The notes below the pieces were generated by a model. That model saw only the letters and a list, made by a program, of their open reading frames with translations. It did no database searches and had not been told where the DNA came from. From positions 868,001 to 932,000 of the forward strand of contig JADJWD010000007.1 in assembly GCA_016716535.1 (NCBI GenBank): a stretch of DNA of 64,000 nucleotides, given 5' to 3'. Of the stretch, positions 34,301-46,505 are shown piece by piece. The stretch is from Betaproteobacteria bacterium (GTDB lineage Bacteria > Pseudomonadota > Gammaproteobacteria > Burkholderiales > Burkholderiaceae_C). How positions within the stretch are numbered: the stretch's first letter is position 1; every line of letters starts with the position of its first letter. The position numbers and the translations under genes were made by a program.

Positions 34301-36982
34301 GGCGAGGTTGAGGACGTTGGTGCCCGCCAGTTGCACGCGCACGTAGCGGCCGTTCGCGCCCGCGGCGCCGATGAGCGTGGCGCGCGGCGCGGTGCCGGAG
34401 TACTGGCTGCGCCACACGGTCGCGTCGGCCAGCAGCGCGGCGAGCGTGCGGCCTTGCATCGGCGTGTCGGACACCAGCACGTAGAAGTTGCTGAGCCGGT
34501 TGGCGCAGCAATCGGTGCGGTTCCACAGGCGCAGCGCGGTCAGCGCGTGGCTGGCGCCGAGGTCCGTTTCCCACCACGCATTGGCCTCGCTGTTGGTCTG
34601 CGTGACCGAGCCGTTGGTGAAGACGCCATCGACGTTGCCGTCCGTGGCCCGCGGCGCATCGCCGCCGCCGGCGCTGGACTGCGCGGCCGGCTTGCCGCGC
34701 GCCAGGTTCGGGAAGTAGATCGTCTTCTCGACGGTGGCGCCGCCCAGGTCGGCGAAGTTGCCGCTGGCCACCGGCGGGCCCCAGTGCACGCCGTCGGCGC
34801 TGAGGTAGATGTTGTAGCGGGCGATCGTGCCGTCGGGGCCGTCGATGCGCGGCGTGTAGCGCAGCCCCGCCACCTCGGTGGGGCCGCCCAGGTTGATGAC
34901 GATCCAGTGCGGGTGCGGCGGGTTCGCGGCCCACCATTGCGAGTGCCAGAAGGTCCAGGGGTCGCCATCGAAGGCGTTGATGAACGCGCCGTTCTCGCCC
35001 TGCGTCTCCTGGCTGTCGGCGCTGACCTGCCAGCCGGCGCGCGACAGCCATTGCCCGTTGGCGCCGAGCAGGTTGATCTCGGCGGCCGAGGCCCACGGCG
35101 TGCCGTTGATCTCCGACAGGGCTTCGAGCTTGACGAAGCGGGTGCTGCCGGGCACGACCACGGTCCACAGGAAGTCGGTGCTCGTCGTGACGCCGTTGGC
35201 GGTGGCGCGCACGGTGACGCGCGAGGTGCCGGCCGCCGCCGGCGTGCCTTGCATCTGGCCCGTGCTGCCGTTGATGACGATGCCGGCCGGCAGGCCGTTG
35301 GCTTGGTACGTGGCGGCCGCGCCGCCCGGTACGCCGACAGTCGGCTGCACCAACGCCGCAGTGCCGACGGTGGACGTCTGGTCGGCGATGGCCGCGAACT
35401 GCGGCGCGCCGTCGAGCACGATGCGCACGATCTTCGCCACCGAGGGCGTGCCGTCGGCGTTCAGCGCGAAAAGCATCCAGTCGCCCGGCAGCGCCCAGCC
35501 CGGGTTGGTGGGGATGTCGACCTCGTAGCTGTTGCCGCCGGTGCTGCGGTGCGTGAGCGCCAGGCGGCGCTGGTCGTTGTTGACGGTGTGCGTCGTCGAC
35601 GACAGGCGCACGATGGCGAACGAGGCCACCGGGCTGTTGGTGGCGACGCTGGCGCGCTGGCCGTAGCGCACGCTGGCCGGCGCCGCGGTGATGACCGGGC
35701 GCGTCGCGGCGCTGCCGTCGGGGTTGCGCAGGTAGTGCGGCGTCCAGATCTGCAGATCGGCGTGGTTGGCGCCGCAGTCGCCGCCGCACAGGCCGCCGCC
35801 GGCCGACAGCACGCGCGCGTCGGGCAGCAGGATGGCCACGCTGTGGTAGTTGCGCGGCGCGGCGATCGGCGGCAGCGTCGTGAAGGTCTCGGTGGCCGGG
35901 TCGAACAGCTCGGGCACCAGCACCGAGTTGTTGTCGGAGAAGTCCACCGCGTACGTCTGGCCGCCGACGACGAGCACCTGGCCGTTGGGCAGCACGACGC
36001 TGTTGTGGAAGGCGCGGCGGTAGGCCATCGGCGCCAGCTTGCGCACGGTGACGCCGGCGTTGACGTCGATGACGTAGCTGTTGGCGTTGGCGTTGACGTT
36101 GACGTACGCCGGGCTGCCGCCGACTTTCAGGATCTTGCCCTGCTCGTACATGACGGCGTTGCCGCTGATGCTGAACTCGTCGTCGCCGCGCGGGCCGGCG
36201 GGGGTGACCGCACCGGCGCCCTCGGTGGCGATCCAGTGCATGTTCACGCCCGGGCCGGCGTGGAAGACGCGGCCGTTGCCCGCCGGCAGCAGCATGAAGT
36301 GGCTGTCCATGCCGAACACGCGCGAGTCGTCCACCGAGAGCATCGGGTCGACCGCGATGCCGGTCTTGCGCACCCAGCCGCCGGCGGCGGTCCAGACCTC
36401 GCCGTGCTTGCCGCCGACGCCGCCGCTCCACGAGCCGCCGAGCGTCAGCACCGAGCCGTCCTTCAGCAACGTGTTGGCCTGGTAGCCGCGCGGGATGTTC
36501 ATCGCCGCGCCGGTGCTCCAGGTGTTGCTGGCCGGATCGAAAAGGCTCGTCTTCGCGTCGCTCAGGCCGCCGTTGACGAGCAGCCGGCCGTCGGCGAGGT
36601 TCGTCGTGCCCGGGCAGAACATGTTGTGCCCGGTCTCGGTGATCGTGCGCTCGGCCACCGTGTCGGTCGCCGGGTCGTAGGTGAGCGCTTGGGTCCGCCC
36701 GACGGTGCCGCCGAAGCTGAACCTGTCCTCGGCGGCCCACATCAGCACCTTGCCGTCGGGCAGGTTGGCCACCGACACCGGCACCATCGGCAGGGTGCGC
36801 AGCGGTGACCACGACGATTGCGAGGGCACCGCGGTGGCCAGGCGGCGCACGGTGCGGTCGCCCTTGCCGCCTAGTGCCTGCGCCGCGGGGTCGTCCCCGC
36901 CCCCACCGCCGCAAGCCGCCAGGGTGCCGGCGGCGACGAGGGCCGCAAGGTGGCCGCGAACGGCCGCAGGCGCGTGGTGCAT
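31376..36982 (-). CDS. Giant multidomain lipoprotein: copper-radical (galactose-oxidase-like) oxidase with dihaem peroxidase-like and PA14 domains
   Basis: A 1868-residue lipoprotein with lipobox LAAC (Cys24). Domains in order: kelch/galactose-oxidase core with DUF1929-type C-terminal domain (about 55-525); Ig-like (530-610); two discoidin-like domains (615-760, 765-900); Ig-like (905-990); PKD (1000-1075); YVTN-type beta-propeller (1095-1430); dihaem cytochrome c peroxidase-like domain with CASCH (1479-1483) and CATCH (1609-1613); a run of about 17 prolines (1709-1725); PA14 (1730-1866). The oxidase ligands align with galactose oxidase: Cys123 (FCPG) and Tyr167 (RGYQ) for the Cys-Tyr radical, Trp185 (GGSWSGG), Tyr379-His380 (RNYHS) and His465 (THTVN) for copper. 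Such oxidases oxidise alcohols or aldehydes and release H2O2. Coupled to the cytochrome c and SCO genes. Substrate unknown. Confidence 0.9.
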   Translation of the reverse strand: MHHAPAAVRGHLAALVAAGTLAACGGGGGDDPAAQALGGKGDRTVRRLATAVPSQSSWSPLRTLPMVPVSVANLPDGKVLMWAAEDRFSFGGTVGRTQALTYDPATDTVAERTITETGHNMFCPGTTNLADGRLLVNGGLSDAKTSLFDPASNTWSTGAAMNIPRGYQANTLLKDGSVLTLGGSWSGGVGGKHGEVWTAAGGWVRKTGIAVDPMLSVDDSRVFGMDSHFMLLPAGNGRVFHAGPGVNMHWIATEGAGAVTPAGPRGDDEFSISGNAVMYEQGKILKVGGSPAYVNVNANANSYVIDVNAGVTVRKLAPMAYRRAFHNSVVLPNGQVLVVGGQTYAVDFSDNNSVLVPELFDPATETFTTLPPIAAPRNYHSVAILLPDARVLSAGGGLCGGDCGANHADLQIWTPHYLRNPDGSAATRPVITAAPASVRYGQRASVATNSPVASFAIVRLSSTTHTVNNDQRRLALTHRSTGGNSYEVDIPTNPGWALPGDWMLFALNADGTPSVAKIVRIVLDGAPQFAAIADQTSTVGTAALVQPTVGVPGGAAATYQANGLPAGIVINGSTGQMQGTPAAAGTSRVTVRATANGVTTSTDFLWTVVVPGSTRFVKLEALSEINGTPWASAAEINLLGANGQWLSRAGWQVSADSQETQGENGAFINAFDGDPWTFWHSQWWAANPPHPHWIVINLGGPTEVAGLRYTPRIDGPDGTIARYNIYLSADGVHWGPPVASGNFADLGGATVEKTIYFPNLARGKPAAQSSAGGGDAPRATDGNVDGVFTNGSVTQTNSEANAWWETDLGASHALTALRLWNRTDCCANRLSNFYVLVSDTPMQGRTLAALLADATVWRSQYSGTAPRATLIGAAGANGRYVRVQLAGTNVLNLAEVEVHGRLAVNRPPTITTPPAQSSEQAVATSLTVIASDPDGDLLTYSASGLPPGLTIAPGTGVISGTPTAEGHWAITVRVDDSRGGSAAASFGWTVTAALPTVLPVPAQPVAAGGTVNYTVNTSTLGTYSYQWDFGDGSPPSGWSSLNTASHTYANAGVYQVTVSVRTADGRTATQSFWQAVQGASGQGGRSSSPVLFEPRAGQSPRVWAVNPDNDSVSVFDAATRTRVAEITVGAAPRTLALAPDGRVWVVNKGAASISIVSPATLGVVQVVNLARASQPYGVVIAADGTAFVTHEATGQLTRVAANGAVGASVNLGERLRHLALNAAGTQLLVARFVTPALPGEGTAVVQTSVGGAPKGAEVMVVDAATLTLQRTIVLQHSERADSTAQGRGVPNYLGAPVIAPDGRSAWVPSKQDNIKRGRLRDGLELDFQNTLRAIASRIDLTTQAEDGPSRIDHDNAGLASAAAFHPGGAYLFVALETSRQVAVVDAAGRRELLRIDAGRAPQGLAVSADGLTLYVQNFMDRTVGVYDLTRLVNFGEATLPLVATMVSVGTERLAANVLRGKQFFYDARDTRLARDAYISCASCHNDGGHDGRTWDLTGLGEGLRNTVALRGRAGAQGRLHWSANFDEVHDFEGQIRTLAQGTGLMTDTQFNTGTRNQPLGDRKAGISADLDALAAYVASLGTFDNTPWRNADGSLTAAATAGRTVFAASCATCHGGTDFTDSAAGVLRDVGTIKAASGTRLGAPLTGLDSPTLRDVWASAPYLHDGSAATLAAAISAHNTFTLGATDLANVSEFVRQIGREEAAVDPPAPPPPPPPPPPPPPPPPPQDGLRGDYHAGVALAGTPLVTRYEAINFGWGSGAPATGVPSNSFSVRWTGFVTPTTTGAHRFRTVSDDGVRLWVNGQLLIDNWSDHSSTTNTTGNVSLTAGQRYAVRVEYYDRSGSATIRWQWRPPGASGYAAVPRTVLAPQ

Positions 36983-37111
36983 GGACCCTCCCCGACACGG
37001 GCGCCGAAGGACTCGACGCCGCCCGTGAATGACCGCCTTTGCCTGTAACCGATCGTAATCAGGCGGGCCCCGTCTGGGGCATAGGCTGTGTACCTACTTT
37101 GGGGGAGGTAA

Positions 37112-37131
37112 GGCGGGCGTCGTCGCCCGCC
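37112..37131. terminator. Terminator-like hairpin
   Basis: GGCGGGCG (37112-37119) and CGCCCGCC (37124-37131) form a perfect 8-bp stem with a TCGT loop, 35 bases beyond the stop of the solute-binding protein gene on the minus strand. No T run follows. It lies in the 184-bp gap upstream of the giant lipoprotein gene, where a leader or promoter for that operon must also be. Confidence 0.45.
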
Positions 37132-37166
37132 AGAGACGTCACGGCCGGCCGCTGCGGGCGGCGGCT

Positions 37167-38699
37167 CTATTGCCAGCTCATCGCCGCCAGATCGTTGGCG
37201 AACACCGGCACGTCCTTCCACAGGCCCTTGACGCGCGAGTTCGCCACCGTGATCCAGGTCGGCTGGTACAGGTACGCGGCCACGGCCTCTTCGGCGACGA
37301 GGCGCTGCGCGTCGGCCATCAGTTTGTTGCGCTCGTCTTGCTTGACGGTCGCCTGGATGCGGCCCCACAGCTCCTTGAACTTCTCGCTCTCGTAGCCCCA
37401 GTAGTAGTTGGGGCGCGCGAAGTTGCCGAAGTCCAGCGGCTCGACGTGCGCGATGACCGTCAGGTCGTAGGCCTTCTGGCCGTAGGTGCCCGACAGCCAC
37501 TGCGCCCACTCGACGTTCTGGATCTTCGCCTTGATGCCGACCTTGTCCAGCATCGCGGCGATCACCTCGCCGCCCTGGCGCGCATACGGCGTCGGCGGCA
37601 GCGTCATCGTCAGCTCCAGCGGCGGCACGACGCCGGCACGGTGCAGCATCGCGCGTGCCTTCGCCGGGTCGTAGGCGTTCATCGCCGTGAGGTCGATGTA
37701 GCCCGGCGCGCCCGGCGTGTAGTAGCTGCCGATCGGCACGCCGAAGCCGTTGGCCGCGCCCTCGATCACCGCCTTGCGGTCGAGCGCCGCCGAGATCGCC
37801 TGGCGCACGAGCACGTTGTCCAGCGGCTTGCGCTTGTTGTTCATCGCCAGGATGACCTTGGCGCGCGAGCCGCCGATCAGCACCTGGTACTTCTTGTTGC
37901 CCTCGAACTGCTTCAGGCTCGTCGCTGCGGCGACACGCGGGAACACATCGACGTCGCCCGACAGCAGCGCGGCCACCTGGGCCGCCGGGTCGCTGATGAA
38001 GCGGATCGTCACGCGGCGCAGCTTCACGTCCTTGGCGTTGCGGTGTGCGTCGTTGCGCACGAGCACGATCGAGGCGCCGCGGTTCCACGCCTCGAGCTTG
38101 TAGGGGCCGGTGCCGGTGGGCTTGGTGCCGTTGCCGGCGGCGCTCTTGGGTTCGACGATCGACGCCGTGCCGCTGCCGAGCTGGAACGGCAGGTCGGGGT
38201 TGCCGTTCTTCAGGTTCAGCACGACGGTGTGCGGGTCGGGCGTCTCGATGCTCGTGATGTTGGCGAAGACGGCCTTGTCCTTGTTCGTGCTCTCCTTCGT
38301 CACCGCGCGCTCGAAGCTGAACTTCACCGCCGCAGCGTCGAACGGCTCGTCGTTGTGGAACTTGATACCGCGCCTGAGCTTGAAGGTCCAGGTCTTCAGG
38401 TCCGCGGACGGCGTGAAGCTCTCGGCCAACAGCGGCGTGATGCGCCCGTCGCTGTTGATCTTGGTCAGCGTCTCGAAGACGTTGTAGAGCGTGACCTCGG
38501 CGATGGCGCTGGCGGCGCCGGCGGTGGGGTCGAGGCCGGGCGAAGGCTCCAGCGTCATCGCCAGCACGAGGCTGTCCTTGCGTGGCTGCGCGGCGGCCGG
38601 GCCGGGGCTGGCCGCGGCGAGGGCCAGCGCGAAGGCGGCGGTGACGGTCAGCGCGCGGGCGGCGCCGGCGGGGGCGGGCAGGCGGAAGGTGCGGGTCAT
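37167..38699 (-). CDS. Family 5 ABC transporter solute-binding protein (second)
   Basis: A 510-residue periplasmic protein with a signal peptide (Ala-rich, cleavage near AAAQP, residue 38) and the full SBP_bac_5 fold: LVLAMTLEPSPGLDPT, the family signature around LLAESFTPSADLKTWTFKLRRGIKFH, GTGPYKLEAW, and the C-terminal YLYQPTWITVANSRVKG. This class binds peptides, nickel, opines or similar ligands for an ABC permease. No permease or ATPase gene is adjacent, so it is an orphan here and the ligand is unknown. The ATG at 38699 follows a GAGGAGAACCG stretch that serves as ribosome-binding site. Confidence 0.9.
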   Translation of the reverse strand: MTRTFRLPAPAGAARALTVTAAFALALAAASPGPAAAQPRKDSLVLAMTLEPSPGLDPTAGAASAIAEVTLYNVFETLTKINSDGRITPLLAESFTPSADLKTWTFKLRRGIKFHNDEPFDAAAVKFSFERAVTKESTNKDKAVFANITSIETPDPHTVVLNLKNGNPDLPFQLGSGTASIVEPKSAAGNGTKPTGTGPYKLEAWNRGASIVLVRNDAHRNAKDVKLRRVTIRFISDPAAQVAALLSGDVDVFPRVAAATSLKQFEGNKKYQVLIGGSRAKVILAMNNKRKPLDNVLVRQAISAALDRKAVIEGAANGFGVPIGSYYTPGAPGYIDLTAMNAYDPAKARAMLHRAGVVPPLELTMTLPPTPYARQGGEVIAAMLDKVGIKAKIQNVEWAQWLSGTYGQKAYDLTVIAHVEPLDFGNFARPNYYWGYESEKFKELWGRIQATVKQDERNKLMADAQRLVAEEAVAAYLYQPTWITVANSRVKGLWKDVPVFANDLAAMSWQ

Positions 38700-38773
38700 C
38701 GGTTCTCCTCAGGACGTTGTCGTCTTGTCGACTGGAATGTCGTCGCGAACGCGTGTTTCGCCATGCACGCCGC

Positions 38774-39466
38774 TCAGCGCCGCGCCAGCACCATCACCCA
38801 GTAGTCGTTGTAGGCCGTGCCGGGCAGGTTCAGCCCGGCCACGGCGACCTCGGCGAAGCCTGGGTTCATGATGTTGGCGCAATGGCCGGGGCTGGCCATC
38901 CACTGCGCCAGCGTCGCCAGCGCCGTCGGGCGGCCGGCGGCGACGTTCTCGCCCACCGAGCGCCAGTCGTAGCCGGTGGCCCCGACGCGCGTGCCGACGG
39001 TGGAGCCGTCGCTGCCGGCGTGGCCGATGCCGCCCGGCTGCCGCGCCATGTCGCGCACGTGGCTCTCGGCGGCGCGCAGCAGCTGCACGCTCCAGCGCAT
39101 CGGCGGCGCCGGCGCTTTGCGTTGGCCGCCGCAGGTGGCGCCCTCGGCGCGGCGGCGGTTGATCTCGTCGAGCAGCGCCTGCGTCGCGGCGGGCAGCGTG
39201 GCCGCCGCGCCGGCCGTGGCGGCGGCGGTGGATGGCGCGGCGGCGAGCGCCTGGGTGGCGGTTTCGCCCGCTGGCGGCGATGCCGATTCAGGGACGACGA
39301 AACCGCCCTTGCTGCGCGCCTCGAACGTCACCTGCGCGGCGGCCGTGCCGGCGGCACAACACGCGCCGACGCCGAAGATCAGCAGACAGACCTTCGCGCG
39401 GGCTTTCGCGCGGATCTTCGTGTGGACCTTCGTGCGTGGGCGGCGCAACGGCGCAGTCAACAGCAT
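38774..39466 (-). CDS. CAP (SCP/PR-1-like) domain protein
   Basis: A 230-residue secreted protein. A Lys/Arg-rich N terminus and signal peptide (cleavage near AAAQV, residue 45) are followed by a low-complexity Ala/Thr-rich region and a CAP domain (about 95-228) with LLDEINRRRAEG, the AESHVRDMA helix, IGHAGSDGSTVGTRV, the SVGENVAAG strand and WMASPGHCANIMNP. The conserved His and Glu residues of the CAP cavity are present. Bacterial CAP proteins are extracellular or periplasmic and mostly of unknown function. It seems monocistronic, between the solute-binding protein and the CsoR-like repressor. Confidence 0.88.
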   Translation of the reverse strand: MLLTAPLRRPRTKVHTKIRAKARAKVCLLIFGVGACCAAGTAAAQVTFEARSKGGFVVPESASPPAGETATQALAAAPSTAAATAGAAATLPAATQALLDEINRRRAEGATCGGQRKAPAPPMRWSVQLLRAAESHVRDMARQPGGIGHAGSDGSTVGTRVGATGYDWRSVGENVAAGRPTALATLAQWMASPGHCANIMNPGFAEVAVAGLNLPGTAYNDYWVMVLARR

Positions 39467-39576
39467 GGCGGCATGTTAGGTCAGCCTCCCGCCTGGGGTC
39501 GGGGCAGGGAGAACCCGAGTGCCGCGACGGCGCATTGGCGCCGGGGCGGCGCGGCGCCGGCCGCAGCTGGACGCCG

Positions 39577-39867
39577 CTACCGACTTCGCCCGAGCAGTTG
39601 CTGCATCTCGTCGAGCAAGCCGCTCAGCCGCCCGTTGCTCAGGTCATCGAGCTGCAGCGAACCGCGCAGCCCTTGCTCCATGTAGCAAACGGTCAGCCGC
39701 ATCTGCGTGCTGTCCAAAGCCTTGCGTACGGCCGCCATCTGGTTGGCGATGTCCACGCAGGGCTGCCCTTCTTCGATCATCCGCTGCACGCCACGCAGCT
39801 GGCCTTCGGCGCGTTTGAGGCGGTTAAGCAGGTCGGTACGCGCCTTGACCTCGAGCAGTTCCGGCAT
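39577..39867 (-). CDS. CsoR/RcnR/FrmR family repressor without histidine
   Basis: A 96-residue all-helical repressor of the metal- or formaldehyde-sensing DUF156 family: LLNRLKRAEGQLRGVQRMI in helix 1, CVDIANQMAAVRKAL in helix 2 and a C-terminal helix. Cys37 is the conserved thiol. The second ligand position has Cys61 (TVCYMEQ), and the protein contains no histidine at all, unlike copper-sensing CsoR (Cys-His-Cys) or RcnR/FrmR. This points to thiol chemistry or a different ligand. A G/C-rich palindrome resembling CsoR operators lies about 100 bases upstream (39,962-39,977). No efflux or formaldehyde-oxidation gene is adjacent, so its target genes are unknown. Confidence 0.85.
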   Translation of the reverse strand: MPELLEVKARTDLLNRLKRAEGQLRGVQRMIEEGQPCVDIANQMAAVRKALDSTQMRLTVCYMEQGLRGSLQLDDLSNGRLSGLLDEMQQLLGRSR

Positions 39868-39961
39868 CGTGATCTCGCCTCCCTGGCGGTCGTTTTATTC
39901 GGACTTGCGGGCGAGATTCTCCACTGAACTGCCATATCCGATAAACACCGCCCGGCGCATC

Positions 39962-39977
39962 ATCCCCCCGGGGTATA
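39962..39977. promoter_or_regulatory. Possible operator for the CsoR-family repressor
   Basis: ATCCCCCCGGGGTATA has the C-tract/G-tract dyad flanked by AT that CsoR-type repressors bind (GGGGTAT half-site; the left half is one base from its complement). It lies in the 156-bp gap between the end of ssb and the start of the repressor gene, about 95 bases upstream of the latter, as expected for autoregulation. Confidence 0.45.
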
Positions 39978-40023
39978 TGTGCCGGCAAAGCGCGCGCACT
40001 CGAATCAGCGCGCGCTTCGAAGA

Positions 40024-40518
40024 TCAGAACGGAATGTCGTCGTCCATTTCGTCGAAGCCGCCGGGGCCTTTGCCCCCCGGCGCCGGCTTCGCAGCCGATG
40101 CGCCGGTGCGGGCCGCCGGAGCGGCGCTGCGCGGCGCGCTGGCGCTCGGACCACCGTCGTCGGGCATCGGCGCGCCGCCGCCTTCGCGGCCGCCGAGCAA
40201 CTGCATCTGATCGGCAACGATTTCGGTCGTATAGCGCTCCTGGCCTTCCTTGTCGGTCCACTTGCGCGTCTTCAAGCGGCCTTCGATGTAAACCGGGCGG
40301 CCCTTCTTCAGGTATTCGCCGGCGATCTCCGCGAGGCGATCGAACAGCGCCACCGAATGCCATTCGGTTTCTTCCTGGCGTTCGCCGCTGTCGCGGTTCT
40401 TCCAGTTGCGCGTCGTCGCGACGCGCAGGTTGCAGATGGCCGAGCCGCTGGGCATGTAGCGCACTTCGGGGTCGCGGCCGAGGTTGCCGATGAGGATGAC
40501 TTTGTTGACCGAGGCCAT
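40024..40518 (-). CDS. ssb: Single-stranded DNA-binding protein
   Basis: A 164-residue protein. The N-terminal OB-fold (residues 1-110) starts MASVNKVILIGNLGRDPEVRY and has the conserved aromatic and basic residues NWKNRDSGE, WHSVALFDRLAEIA and EGRLKTRKW that bind ssDNA as a tetramer. The flexible Gly/Pro/Ala-rich tail ends in DDDIPF, the acidic peptide that recruits RecQ, RecO, Exo I and other partners. The start at 40518 gives the standard N terminus. recQ is divergent, 238 bases away; the proteins interact in other bacteria. Unlike E. coli, uvrA is not directly divergent but lies two genes on. Confidence 0.97.
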   Translation of the reverse strand: MASVNKVILIGNLGRDPEVRYMPSGSAICNLRVATTRNWKNRDSGERQEETEWHSVALFDRLAEIAGEYLKKGRPVYIEGRLKTRKWTDKEGQERYTTEIVADQMQLLGGREGGGAPMPDDGGPSASAPRSAAPAARTGASAAKPAPGGKGPGGFDEMDDDIPF

Positions 40519-40630
40519 GTGCTGCTCCTGGGCGGTGCGCGCGAGAAGAACGCGCGGCGGATGCGGTGGATGCGGTGGATTATCGCGCCGGGCCTCGCAG
40601 CGACTTCCCCCGCAGATGGGCCGCCGACAG

Positions 40631-40659
40631 GGCGATGCGCGCCGCGCCGGCGCATCGCC
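40631..40659. repeat. 10-bp perfect hairpin between ssb and recQ
   Basis: GGCGATGCGC (40631-40640) is exactly complementary to GCGCATCGCC (40650-40659), with a nine-base loop. A second, smaller dyad (CCGTGCT 40698-40704 / AGCACGG 40715-40721) lies closer to recQ. They fall in the 238-bp divergent promoter region, with a GGATGCGGT tandem repeat near 40,559. No promoter is recognisable by eye. Confidence 0.45.
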
Positions 40660-40756
40660 CCGCAGGGTGGCACGCATGCGCGATGCGCCGCCGCGGGCCG
40701 TGCTCGGACCGCGCAGCACGGTGCCTTAGCATCGTGCCGAGCCCCTCGCCGCCTTC

Positions 40757-42679
<1,923 letters not shown>

Positions 42680-42729
42680 AGCGCAAACCCCCGCCTGTCT
42701 ATGATGTTCGGCTGCCCTCGAGCCGCCGA

Positions 42730-45720
<2,991 letters not shown>

Positions 45721-45730
45721 GCGGGTGCGA

Positions 45731-45771
45731 CCGCTGCGCTTCGGCATGAACCGCTGCGCTTCAGGCATGAA
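45731..45771. repeat. Tandem repeat carrying duplicate start codons
   Basis: Two near-identical units (CCGCTGCGCTTCGGCATGAA and CCGCTGCGCTTCAGGCATGA) lie head to tail. Each contains ATGAACCG, giving candidate ATGs at 45746 and 45767 for the esterase gene that follows. The units are 20 and 21 bases, but both ATGs remain in frame. Confidence 0.65.
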
Positions 45772-46435
45772 CCGCCGCGCCGCCCTCGCCCTCGCGCTGC
45801 GCACGCTGGCGCTGGGCACTGGTGGCCTTGCGGTGGGCGCGCTGCCCGCCTGCAACGCCCGCAAGCCCATCCGCGGCCAGCCGGTCGCCGCCGGCGCCAC
45901 GGTGCTCGCGCTCGGCGACTCGCTGACGCACGGCACGGGCGCCACGGCCGAAGCGAGTTATCCGGCGGTGCTGGCGCGCCTGACCGGCTGGCGTGTCGTG
46001 AACGCCGGCGTGCCGGGTGACACCTCGGCGCAGGCGCTGGCGCGCGCGCCCGCGCAGCTCGAAGAACACCGCCCGGCGCTCGTGCTGCTTTGCATCGGCG
46101 GCAACGACTTCCTGCGCCGCGCCGACGAGAACGACACGCGCGCCAACCTGCTGCGCCTCGTCCACGTCATCCGCGACAGCGGCGCGCAGCTGATGCTGAT
46201 CGCGATGCCGCGGCCGACGCTGGCGGCGCGCTTCACCGGCTCGCTGACCGACCACCCGATGTACGGCGAAGTCGCCGAGGCCGAACGTGTGCCGCTGCAC
46301 CGCCAGGGTTTCAGCGAAGTGCTCGCCGACGAGCGCCTGAAGAGCGACACGATCCACGCCAACGCCGCCGGGTACGAGCAGTTCGCGCGCGGGCTCCTTG
46401 CGACGCTGCGGGCGACAGGGCTCTTCGTCGGCTGA
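45767..46435 (+). CDS. SGNH-hydrolase lipoprotein (arylesterase/lysophospholipase L1-like)
   Basis: A 222-residue exported hydrolase. From ATG 45767 there is a RR-containing N terminus, a hydrophobic stretch and a lipobox ending LPAC (Cys near residue 29). The SGNH blocks follow: block I ALGDSLTHG (nucleophile Ser), block II NAGVPGDTS, block III IGGNDFL and block V DTIHANAAGYEQFA with the catalytic Asp and His. It resembles TesA-type thioesterase/arylesterases that cleave short acyl esters. The start is uncertain because the ATG is duplicated (45746 also possible). It follows uvrA by 46 bases and ends at a strong bidirectional terminator. Confidence 0.87.
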   Translation: MNRRAALALALRTLALGTGGLAVGALPACNARKPIRGQPVAAGATVLALGDSLTHGTGATAEASYPAVLARLTGWRVVNAGVPGDTSAQALARAPAQLEEHRPALVLLCIGGNDFLRRADENDTRANLLRLVHVIRDSGAQLMLIAMPRPTLAARFTGSLTDHPMYGEVAEAERVPLHRQGFSEVLADERLKSDTIHANAAGYEQFARGLLATLRATGLFVG

Positions 46436-46462
46436 GCGGCGCCGCCGCCGCGCGCCCCAACG

Positions 46463-46486
46463 AAAAAGGGCCCCGCAGGGCCCTTT
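46463..46486. terminator. Bidirectional intrinsic terminator
   Basis: AAAGGGCCC (46465-46473) pairs with GGGCCCTTT (46478-46486) over a CGCA loop, preceded by extra As and followed by T residues, so it can act on both strands. It lies between the convergent SGNH hydrolase and SWIB-domain genes, 27 bases from the first and 19 from the second. Confidence 0.85.
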
Positions 46487-46505
46487 CGAACGGTGCGCGG
46501 CCTGA

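Noticed and set aside
32396..36808. Open frame of 1,470 codons on the plus strand opposite the giant lipoprotein
   Set aside because: Compositionally a shadow (Arg/Ala/Val/His-rich, no motif); the minus-strand frame has lipobox, active-site residues and haem motifs.
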